This document shows, piece by piece, positions 1-4,991 of a stretch of DNA of 6,195 nucleotides. A program made the translations under genes and the position numbers. The notes below the pieces were generated by a model. It made no database searches. It had not been told where the DNA came from and saw only the letters and a list, made by a program, of their open reading frames with translations. The stretch's first letter is position 1. The number at the start of each line of letters is the position of its first letter. This DNA is from Phycisphaerae bacterium (GTDB lineage: Bacteria; Planctomycetota; Phycisphaerae; Sedimentisphaerales; Anaerohalosphaeraceae): assembly GCA_003567095.1 (NCBI GenBank), contig PXAQ01000001.1, positions 1-6,195 of the forward strand. Direction: 5' to 3'.

Positions 1-65
1 AAGTCCTTTTGCACCACCGCATACCCACACACCTGCAACCCGGGATCGATACCTAATAAGATCAT
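1..65 (-). CDS. ruvC: Crossover junction endodeoxyribonuclease RuvC, N-terminal fragment (runs off window)
   Basis: Only the first 21 codons plus two bases are present, because the gene continues past the left edge. The translation begins MILLGIDPGLQVCGYAVV. This matches the RuvC N-terminus, where the first beta strand leads into the motif G-I-D-P-G and a G-Y-[AG]-V segment follows. Asp7 corresponds to the first of the four metal-binding acidic residues of the RNase H-like fold. RuvC cuts Holliday junctions together with RuvAB during recombination and repair. The ATG at 65-63 directly follows an in-frame TGA (68-66), so the start cannot lie further upstream. A purine-rich stretch (AAAGAGAG, minus strand) lies upstream but is rather far away for a ribosome binding site. 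YqgF also has a DxG motif near its N-terminus, but the DPG and GYAVV pattern favours RuvC. Confidence 0.85.
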   Translation of the reverse strand, partial: MILLGIDPGLQVCGYAVVQKD

Positions 66-108
66 TCAACCGTTCTGCTCTCTTTGTTCGGTCAATCTTT
101 TGTTGTTA
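66..108. other. Short intergenic stretch upstream of ruvC
   Basis: These 43 bases separate the ruvC start from the left repeat copy. They are AT-rich. On the minus strand they contain TTGACC, but no good -10 hexamer lies at a suitable spacing, so I do not call a promoter. I see no hairpin terminator after the four-helix-bundle gene. Confidence 0.4.
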
Positions 109-138
109 ATCTCAAATCTCAAATCTCAAATTTGAAAT
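109..138. repeat. 30-bp direct repeat, copy 1 (ATCTCAA heptamers)
   Basis: On the plus strand this reads as three tandem ATCTCAA heptamers, then ATTTGAA, then AT. A fifth, partial unit continues to 142. It is identical over 30 bp to 646-675. The bases flanking the two copies do not match, so the identity is limited to the repeat itself. The 3' part contains the perfect palindrome TCAAATTTGA. The stop codon of the neighbouring four-helix-bundle gene (TGA, 142-140) falls in the fifth heptamer. Confidence 0.95.
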
Positions 139-139
139 C

Positions 140-625
140 TCAGAACCCTCTGCTCTTTTTTGCCATTTCTTCAAGCTGTTCCAGAAATGCCTGCCGTGAC
201 TTTTGACCTTGGTATTCTTCCTTGCTTTCCTGTGTCAAATATTTTTGTCCTTTGATCGGACTGTCTTGCAGCGACTGCGTCCAGCCGCGAATCTGTCGTG
301 CAATGACTTCGGCGGATTTTTGGTATTTTCGAATCTCCGATTCCACTATTTTTGTGTCGGATAAATACGTCATTACTGACAACATCGACCGTACCTCCCC
401 GGCTGAGCCGCATGCGTAATACAGAAAATTTATGAGTTCTTTCGTTGTGCCGCGTTCAAAACCTTCGGCGATGTTGTTAGAAATCGACAACGCCGACCGC
501 TGAAGCTGATTGGCCAGATCGCCTTTACCCCGAAACACGGGATGCGAGCAAAATCGAAACAGATCGGCCGCAAGTTTGGCCGCATCCCGCCAGACGGGCA
601 ACTGTTCGAATCGTTCGTATTTCAT
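140..625 (-). CDS. Four-helix-bundle protein of the S23 / 23S rRNA intervening-sequence family
   Basis: The 161-residue protein shows the family signature. This comprises an aromatic N-terminus with a short LPVW segment (7-12), R-S-A-L-S-I-S-N-N-I-A-E-G (43-55) with F-E-R after it, and FLYYACGSAGE (67-77). Members are small all-helical proteins, first noticed as ORFs inside 23S rRNA intervening sequences and now mostly found as stand-alone genes. They share a fold with Avd, the accessory protein that binds reverse transcriptase in diversity-generating retroelements. Their cellular role is largely unknown. Most members are about 115-130 residues, and this one carries an extra charged, Q/K/E-rich tail from about 121 to 161. 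The ATG at 625 is preceded by AGGAAAGGG seven bases upstream, which supports the start. The stop codon lies in the downstream repeat. No reverse transcriptase or template/variable repeat pair is visible nearby, so a retroelement role is unsupported here. Confidence 0.88.
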   Translation of the reverse strand: MKYERFEQLPVWRDAAKLAADLFRFCSHPVFRGKGDLANQLQRSALSISNNIAEGFERGTTKELINFLYYACGSAGEVRSMLSVMTYLSDTKIVESEIRKYQKSAEVIARQIRGWTQSLQDSPIKGQKYLTQESKEEYQGQKSRQAFLEQLEEMAKKSRGF

Positions 626-632
626 CCGTAAT

Positions 633-641
633 CCCTTTCCT
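633..641 (-). promoter_or_regulatory. Ribosome binding site of the four-helix-bundle gene
   Basis: The minus strand reads AGGAAAGGG, seven bases before the ATG at 625-623. It is the strongest Shine-Dalgarno-like sequence in the window. It lies between the right-hand repeat and the gene, so the gene carries its own translation signal inside the repeat-bounded segment. Confidence 0.7.
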
Positions 642-645
642 GCTC

Positions 646-675
646 ATCTCAAATCTCAAATCTCAAATTTGAAAT
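646..675. repeat. 30-bp direct repeat, copy 2
   Basis: This is base-for-base identical to 109-138 and in the same orientation: three ATCTCAA units, ATTTGAA, then AT. It begins 20 nt upstream of the four-helix-bundle start and ends 4 nt before the last base of the cysS stop codon. The insertion, if it was one, therefore landed exactly in the cysS-ruvC gap without damaging cysS. Confidence 0.95.
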
Positions 676-679
676 TAAC

Positions 680-2158
680 TTATGCCCGTCTCCACGTTGT
701 CACGCCGCCGGGTTTGTCTTCCAGCAGGACGCCGAAGTCGGCCAGTTTGTCGCGGATGGCGTCGGCGGCGGCAAAATGTTTGTTCTTACGGGCGGCTTGA
801 CGCTGCTCAATCAGCAGGCCGATGAGGTGATCCAGCAAAGCGTCATCGCTGCCGCCGGCGCTGGCGTATTCGTCTTTGACAATGCCCAGCACCTCGCCGC
901 CGAGCGTGCGAAACTGGCTGTCAATCGCCTCCAGCGTCGTTTGGGTAACGCCCTCATCCGGCAGGGCGCCAACCAGCTTGACCATCTCAAACATCACCGA
1001 CAGCGCCACGGCGGTGTTCAGGTCGTCGTTCATCGCAGCCTCGAACTTTTCCTTCATTGCCGCCAGTTGCGACAGGACGGCCGCATCCGCCGTGCCCTCC
1101 GGCGCAGCGGACAGCCGTTTGCGCACGGTGATGACCGCCTCGGAAATCTTGTCATAGCCGCTTTGGCCCGCCGCCAGGGCCGCATCGGAAAAATCAATCG
1201 GGCTGCGGTAGTGGCTTTGCAAAATCAACTGCCGCACGGCCAGCGGGTCGTAGGTGCGGCTCAGCCGTTCGTGGCCGTCTTTGAAGATCTGCTTGAGCGT
1301 GATGAAATTGCCCAGGCTCTTGCCCATCTTCTGGCCGTCCACCGTAACCATATTGTGATGCACCCAGTACTTGACAAACGCACAGTCATTGGCCGCCTCG
1401 GACTGGGCGATTTCGCATTCGTGGTGCGGAAACTGGTTTTCGATGCCGCCGCCGTGAATGTCAATCGTCTTGCCCAGGTATTTCATACTCATCACCGAGC
1501 ACTCCAGGTGCCAGCCGGGATAGCCGCGTCCCCACGGGCTGTTCCACTGCATAATGTGGTTCGGTTCGGCTTTTTTCCACAGGGCAAAATCGGCCGGGTG
1601 GCGTTTTTCGCCGCTGACCTGGACCCGCGCCCCGGCCTGCATATCCTCGATGTTGCGTCCGCTGAGCTTGCCGTAACCGGCGAACTTGCTCACGTCAAAA
1701 TACACCGAGCCGCCGGCCTCATAGGCATAGCCCTTATCGATCAGCGTTTCGGTCAGCTCAATCTGTTCGGGAATGTGCCCGGTCGCCCGCGGGCAGATGT
1801 CCGCGCGCCGCACATGCAGCGCATCCATATCCTCAAAATAGCTGCGCGTGTAGTACTCGGCAATCGCCATCGGGTGGCGATGTTCTTTCTGCGCCTGTTT
1901 GGCCAGCTTGTCCTCGCCTGCGTCGGCGTCATCGGTCAAATGCCCCACGTCGGTGATGTTCTGCACATACGTTACCGCGTACCCCAGATATCGCAGATAT
2001 CGCAGCAAAATATCAAAGCTGACATAGCTCTTGGCGTGTCCCAGGTGGGCGTGGCCGTAGACCGTCGGCCCGCAGACATACATCCTCACCCGTCCCGGCT
2101 CGACCGGGTCAAAGTCCTCGGTCGTTCGCGTCAACGTATTATACAGTCGAAATCCCAT
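680..2158 (-). CDS. cysS: Cysteine--tRNA ligase (CysRS)
   Basis: This cytoplasmic class I aminoacyl-tRNA synthetase charges tRNA-Cys with cysteine using ATP. At 492 residues it is slightly longer than E. coli CysRS (461). The N-terminus has MYVCGPTVY, where Cys29 is the first zinc ligand. The HIGH signature appears as HLGH (38-41) and the second ATP-binding signature as KMGKS (277-281). The other expected zinc ligands are Cys220 in GWHLECSVMS, His245 in FPHHECE, and Glu249. NITDVGH (67-73) is also typical. The C-terminal third holds the helical and anticodon-binding region and ends in WRRA. The ATG at 2158 is the start, because an in-frame TGA lies five codons upstream and the product begins with the normal MGFRLYNTLT. 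It follows the methyltransferase gene by 26 nt and probably shares its transcript. It appears complete and functional. Confidence 0.97.
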   Translation of the reverse strand: MGFRLYNTLTRTTEDFDPVEPGRVRMYVCGPTVYGHAHLGHAKSYVSFDILLRYLRYLGYAVTYVQNITDVGHLTDDADAGEDKLAKQAQKEHRHPMAIAEYYTRSYFEDMDALHVRRADICPRATGHIPEQIELTETLIDKGYAYEAGGSVYFDVSKFAGYGKLSGRNIEDMQAGARVQVSGEKRHPADFALWKKAEPNHIMQWNSPWGRGYPGWHLECSVMSMKYLGKTIDIHGGGIENQFPHHECEIAQSEAANDCAFVKYWVHHNMVTVDGQKMGKSLGNFITLKQIFKDGHERLSRTYDPLAVRQLILQSHYRSPIDFSDAALAAGQSGYDKISEAVITVRKRLSAAPEGTADAAVLSQLAAMKEKFEAAMNDDLNTAVALSVMFEMVKLVGALPDEGVTQTTLEAIDSQFRTLGGEVLGIVKDEYASAGGSDDALLDHLIGLLIEQRQAARKNKHFAAADAIRDKLADFGVLLEDKPGGVTTWRRA

Positions 2159-2184
2159 CGTCGTCTCATCTCAAAGTCATCATG

Positions 2185-3072
2185 TCAGGGTTTAATCTTG
2201 GCAACCGCCGCGGCGATATGCGCCGGCGTCGTGCCGCAGCAGCCGCCCAGGATCCGCGCCCCGGCGGCGACAATCTCGGCGGCGGCATCAGCAAAGCCGT
2301 CCGGCGAGAGCTTATAGACGGCCTTATCGCCGTCCAGTTCCGGTCGTCCGGCGTTCGGTTCGGCCAGCAGCAGCAGGCCCGTTTGACCCATCGCTTCGCT
2401 ATAGGCGTTGGCCAGTGCCGCATAGCCGGGCATATCCAGCGTTCCGCAGTTAAAGCCGATCGCGACAATCCCCGCATCGGCCAGCCGTTTGACCGCCTCG
2501 GCCGGCGAGACGCCCATCATCGTGCGCGCCGCATCGCCGGCCGGGTCATAGGCCAGTGACGCAAAAATCGGCAGCTTGTCCGTAACGCTTCGCACGGCAC
2601 CAATGGCCACCTGCACCTCCTCCAGGGCTGTCATCGTCTCAATGATGAACCCATCGACGCCGCCGTCGGCCAGCCCCTGGGCCTGTGTGGCGAACGCCGC
2701 GGCCAGCTCGGCCTCTTTGACCGTCCCCAGCGGCTCGAGAAAGTCCCCGCACGGCCCGATATCGCCCAGCACATACCGCTGTTCACCGGCGCCCTGACGG
2801 GCGATTTGGGCCGCGGCCTGGTTGATCGCGAAGGTCTTGTCTTCAAGGCCCTCGCGACGCAGCGACAGCCCGTTAGCGCCGAAGCTGTTGGTAATGACCG
2901 CGTCCGAGCCGGCCTGAAGATAGTCGCGATGAACCGCCGCCACGATATCAGGCGATTCCAGGTTCAGTAAACTGCCCGGCGTAGCGCCGGCCGCAAACAA
3001 CTGCGTGCCCATTGCCCCATCCAGAAAAAAGATGCCCTGTCCGATACGTTGCTGTAATTCCTGTCGTGCCAT
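2185..3072 (-). CDS. Homocysteine S-methyltransferase family protein, single domain
   Basis: This 295-residue protein consists only of the zinc-dependent homocysteine-binding TIM barrel found in BHMT, MmuM and the N-terminal module of cobalamin-dependent MetH. Visible motifs are DGAMGT (18-23), TNSFGAN (61-67), DIGPCG (104-109), IIET (143-146), GFNCG with Cys209, and GGCCGTTP with Cys278 and Cys279. Those three cysteines are the expected zinc ligands. The family transfers a methyl group to homocysteine to make methionine. The donor cannot be read from this domain and could be S-methylmethionine, a betaine, or a methylcobalamin or folate module on another polypeptide. No folate- or B12-binding domain follows, since the stop codon comes 16 residues after the second zinc motif. 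The ATG at 3072 has GAGG six bases upstream. It lies 46 nt after the lipoprotein gene and 26 nt before cysS. Confidence 0.9.
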   Translation of the reverse strand: MARQELQQRIGQGIFFLDGAMGTQLFAAGATPGSLLNLESPDIVAAVHRDYLQAGSDAVITNSFGANGLSLRREGLEDKTFAINQAAAQIARQGAGEQRYVLGDIGPCGDFLEPLGTVKEAELAAAFATQAQGLADGGVDGFIIETMTALEEVQVAIGAVRSVTDKLPIFASLAYDPAGDAARTMMGVSPAEAVKRLADAGIVAIGFNCGTLDMPGYAALANAYSEAMGQTGLLLLAEPNAGRPELDGDKAVYKLSPDGFADAAAEIVAAGARILGGCCGTTPAHIAAAVAKIKP

Positions 3073-3078
3073 CCGTTG

Positions 3079-3082
3079 CCTC
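3079..3082 (-). promoter_or_regulatory. Ribosome binding site of the homocysteine methyltransferase gene
   Basis: The minus strand reads GCGAGGCAACGG directly before the ATG at 3072. GAGG sits six bases from the start, at normal spacing, and supports this start codon. Confidence 0.55.
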
Positions 3083-3118
3083 GCTTGTGAAAGTTTACGT
3101 TAAATGTGGGACGTGACG

Positions 3119-3991
3119 TTAGTTTTCTTCTACAAAATTACACTGCTCATCCAGCCGCAGCATCGTGCCGTAGCCGTCGCGATCCGGGCGCTGAAACAGG
3201 TTCTGAATCTGCTGCGGCCGCGGCGAAAATGCGCGAACGTTGCCCAGTTCGATCCGAACCGACGATTCTTCCATTCCCTGGTAAAGCGTAACCAGTCGAA
3301 TAGTGCGCGGGACCTTCAGTTGCTGTCGGGGCATGGTCATATAATCGTCAAGCTCGGTCGCGGCCGTCACCTGCCCGAAGCGGTCATAATACTCAATGCG
3401 TCGCACGCGATAGTCACAGGCATCCACATACACGCGCCTGACCGGCATCCCATTGGCGCGCTCGGTCAGCAGGTCCCACCCATCGCGGTGGAACAGCTCC
3501 CATTGCGCATCGACCTCAACGATCCCCAGCGCCTCGGTCAGGTTGGCCGGGTTCATCATCAGCACGTGCGAGCAGTCCTGCGCCTGGCGGCGCGAGCCGT
3601 ACCAGTAGGTGTCCAGCTCCGGCTTGATACGCAGCCAGAACTGCTCGGCGTTGGTGCCGAAGCGAATCTCGCCGAACCGGTGCCCGCGAAAGAACAATTT
3701 CTCCGGCGGCACAAAGCGCACCTGCGCATCAAAACGCTCGCGCCGGGTTTTGCCGTCCGCGTCGCGCCACTCCATCCGGCACTGGGCGGTGGCCTGCAGT
3801 GGGATGAGCTGCTCGCGCTGGGCGGCCAGCTCGGCTGCGGCGTCGTGAATCGTCGCCATCCCCTCGCAGCCCACTGTCGGCGGCGCTGCGAGCTGCGGCC
3901 CCTGACAGCCGGTCAGCGACACAACCGCTAACGCCCACAGCCATGCCGATGTTGAGATGACGTTGAAATATGATTTTATCATCTGAATCAT
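3119..3991 (-). CDS. Predicted lipoprotein of unknown function, possibly LolA-like fold
   Basis: From the ATG at 3991 the product has 290 residues. It starts with a type II signal peptide: a Lys near the N-terminus, a hydrophobic stretch AWLWALAVVSL, and the lipobox L-T-G-C with Cys29 as the predicted lipidated residue. A second ATG at 3982 would leave the same lipobox. The mature part is soluble and beta-rich, with strand-like runs such as AQVRFVPPEKLFFRG, EIRFGTNAEQFWL, VRRVYVDA and YRVRRIEYYD. This alternating pattern resembles the LolA/LolB or DUF4292-type half-barrel of periplasmic lipid-handling proteins, but I see no decisive motif, so that is tentative. The frame stays open upstream to a TTG at 4069 that overlaps the preceding stop codon. 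That extension is largely translated repeat sequence (NPKHEIRNSKQ) and would bury the signal peptide. No Shine-Dalgarno sequence precedes either ATG. Confidence 0.75.
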   Translation of the reverse strand: MIQMIKSYFNVISTSAWLWALAVVSLTGCQGPQLAAPPTVGCEGMATIHDAAAELAAQREQLIPLQATAQCRMEWRDADGKTRRERFDAQVRFVPPEKLFFRGHRFGEIRFGTNAEQFWLRIKPELDTYWYGSRRQAQDCSHVLMMNPANLTEALGIVEVDAQWELFHRDGWDLLTERANGMPVRRVYVDACDYRVRRIEYYDRFGQVTAATELDDYMTMPRQQLKVPRTIRLVTLYQGMEESSVRIELGNVRAFSPRPQQIQNLFQRPDRDGYGTMLRLDEQCNFVEEN

Positions 3992-4065
3992 TCGTTGTTG
4001 TTTCGAATTTCGGATTTCGTGCTTCGGATTTAACCTTCTGGGCTCTTCGTGTGGCTCTTCAAGAA
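3992..4065. other. Repeat-containing gap between the 164-residue protein gene and the lipoprotein gene
   Basis: The gap holds the AT-rich repeat at 4001-4031. Next to it, an 8-bp direct repeat GGCTCTTC occurs at 4041-4048 and 4053-4060. I see no convincing promoter, terminator or ribosome binding site. The repeat occupies the place where a Shine-Dalgarno sequence for the lipoprotein gene would be expected. Confidence 0.6.
4001..4031. repeat. AT-rich dispersed-type repeat, related in layout to the 30-bp repeats
   Basis: The plus strand starts TTTCGAATTTCGGATTTCG and ends with TTCGGATTT, built from short GGATTTCG-like units and containing the palindrome TTCGAA. Aligned with the minus strand of copy 1 (137-119, TTTCAAATTTGAGATTTGA), it keeps the same TTTC-n-AATTT-nn-GATTT-nn frame and differs only at the n positions. 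From memory, sequences of this kind are scattered between genes in many planctomycete-type metagenomic genomes. A genome search is needed to confirm that here. Confidence 0.65.
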
Positions 4066-4560
4066 TCAATCAAAGTCCGCCTGCAGAATCTGTCCCATCT
4101 GGCCGGACAACTGCTCAATCTGATCCTCGCTCAAATGCGGATTGACCACTGTCGCGCTGCGATCCTGGCCGGTGACGCGAAGCGTCCACAGTTCCCAGCC
4201 GGCGGCGTCAATCTCACTGCTTTCGTATTTGAGCTTGCGTTTTCGCATCAAAATCAGCGTCAGCACAAATCGGAAATTGACCTTTTCCGAATCGGTCTCC
4301 TCGGCCAGCCGATCAAAAAACGCAATCAGCATCTCGTCATCTACGAACAGCTTTTTCTTTTGTTCCGGGTGCGGCATACGGCTCTTCCAGTAGCAGTACA
4401 CCTCCGGCTTATGCTCCTGCCAGTACGAAAGGCTAAAATCGCGGCGCTCAAGGCCCTGCTCGCCTTCAACCAAGGCGGCGTAATACTCCTGGCCCGGCTC
4501 AAAAGGGGTTTCTGTGCCGAAACATTGCCCGAGTGTTTTTTTGATTTCCCAGTCTGCCAT
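4066..4560 (-). CDS. Conserved-looking protein of unknown function (164 aa)
   Basis: I do not recognise a named family. The protein is soluble, with no signal peptide or membrane segment, and is mildly acidic. The N-terminal half contains FEPGQEYYAALVEGEQGLERRDFSLSYW (20-47). This resembles a small domain I associate with planctomycete hypothetical proteins (an F-x-P-G-x-x-Y-x-x-x-L-x-E pattern), a memory-based link that I cannot verify. A basic helical segment VLTLILMRKRKLKYE follows at about 99-113, and the C-terminus (143-164) is helical and acidic. Only two cysteines are present (13 and 56), so a metal site is not evident. The start ATG at 4560 has AGGG four bases upstream and lies 14 nt after the ComEA-like gene, which suggests co-transcription. 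The stop overlaps a TTG that could start the extended downstream frame, but I prefer the later ATG. Confidence 0.7.
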   Translation of the reverse strand: MADWEIKKTLGQCFGTETPFEPGQEYYAALVEGEQGLERRDFSLSYWQEHKPEVYCYWKSRMPHPEQKKKLFVDDEMLIAFFDRLAEETDSEKVNFRFVLTLILMRKRKLKYESSEIDAAGWELWTLRVTGQDRSATVVNPHLSEDQIEQLSGQMGQILQADFD

Positions 4561-4563
4561 CGT

Positions 4564-4568
4564 TCCCT
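4564..4568 (-). promoter_or_regulatory. Ribosome binding site of the 164-residue protein gene
   Basis: The minus strand reads CAGGGAACG before the ATG at 4560. AGGG is at short but acceptable spacing, within the 14-nt gap after the upstream stop codon, and supports this start. Confidence 0.5.
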
Positions 4569-4574
4569 GTCACA

Positions 4575-4955
4575 TCAAAAACTGCTGTCAAACACCAGAT
4601 ACGGCTCGACGCGCCCGGCGGTGACCGGGCCGATACCGCGAATCTGCTGCAGATCGTCGGCCCGCTGAAACACCGGCTGCTCAGAGCCGCGGTTTTGTCG
4701 AAAATCTACGATATCTGTCGCGCGGACCCGGCCGATACCCGGCAGCCGCATCAGACTGGCCGCCGGGGCCGTATTGGGGTTGACCCGCTCGGCGGCTATC
4801 GGCTCTGCAACGCCGCCGGCGCCGCGCAGCAGGCCCACGCCGCAGCAGGCGGCAATCAGTACGCCGACCACGAACACCGCCGCCGGCATCCGAAACGACC
4901 GGCACAGCCAATCATCCCGAGCCGATTGCACCGAAGGGTTGTCGTATCCAGCCAT
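4575..4955 (-). CDS. ComEA-like helix-hairpin-helix protein with N-terminal membrane anchor
   Basis: The 126-residue protein has a short cytoplasmic N-terminus, one hydrophobic segment (about 24-44, PAAVFVVGVLIAACCGVGLL) and a C-terminal ComEA-type domain. That domain begins VNPNTAPAASLMRLPGIG (58-75) and contains two helix-hairpin-helix motifs, LPGIGRVRA (71-79) and IRGIGPVTAGR (105-115). These motifs bind the DNA backbone without sequence specificity. In ComEA proper, the anchored domain faces outward and captures DNA during natural transformation. The size and layout fit that role, but no comEC or pilin gene is in the window, and many small proteins of this type have no proven link to competence. 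The start at 4955 gives a sensible anchor but has no clear Shine-Dalgarno sequence. It follows the GH10-like gene by 36 nt and precedes the 164-residue protein gene by 14 nt. Confidence 0.82.
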   Translation of the reverse strand: MAGYDNPSVQSARDDWLCRSFRMPAAVFVVGVLIAACCGVGLLRGAGGVAEPIAAERVNPNTAPAASLMRLPGIGRVRATDIVDFRQNRGSEQPVFQRADDLQQIRGIGPVTAGRVEPYLVFDSSF

Positions 4956-4991
4956 CTTTATTTTTGCTTTTTGATCGTTGACGCTGTCGTA

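Larger units (their letters stand above)
109..675 (-). mobile_element. Candidate repeat-bounded gene cassette carrying the four-helix-bundle gene
   Basis: The 567-bp segment consists of a 30-bp direct repeat, one gene on the minus strand, and a second identical 30-bp repeat. It sits between the housekeeping genes cysS and ruvC, and its right edge is 4 nt from the cysS stop codon. The gene counts at about 50% GC (181-600), against about 61% in four sampled lines of cysS. No transposase, reverse transcriptase or terminal inverted repeat is inside. Calling it mobile is an inference. The repeats could also be locally expanded simple sequence, or a dispersed intergenic repeat that happens to lie on both sides. 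Confidence 0.4.

Noticed and set aside
66..138. Promoter for ruvC made from TTGAGA or TTGACC hexamers
   Set aside because: No matching -10 element occurs at 16-18 bp spacing, and TTGAGA recurs simply because of the heptamer repeat.
109..675. Diversity-generating retroelement, suggested by the Avd-like fold of the four-helix-bundle protein
   Set aside because: No reverse transcriptase and no template/variable repeat pair with adenine-specific differences is present. The two repeats are identical and only 30 bp.
109..675. CRISPR array or classical insertion sequence
   Set aside because: There are only two repeats with a gene between them, no regular spacers, no transposase and no terminal inverted repeats.
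1782..1800. GC-rich palindrome (GCCCGCGGGC) as a terminator
   Set aside because: It lies within the cysS coding region, has no following T run in the direction of transcription, and is explained by codons.
2159..2184. Weak resemblance of the cysS upstream gap (CTCATCTCAAA) to the 30-bp repeat
   Set aside because: The match covers only about one heptamer plus a few bases, which is too short to separate from chance.
776..2317. Plus-strand open frame of 513 codons antisense to cysS
   Set aside because: It lies wholly opposite cysS and the end of the methyltransferase gene. Its translation has no recognisable domain and is rich in residues typical of an antisense shadow of GC-rich coding DNA. 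The minus-strand protein is an unmistakable CysRS.
3104..3931. Plus-strand open frame of 275 codons antisense to the lipoprotein gene
   Set aside because: It has a composition rich in His, Arg and Leu, no motif and no ribosome binding site, and lies opposite a frame with a clear lipobox.
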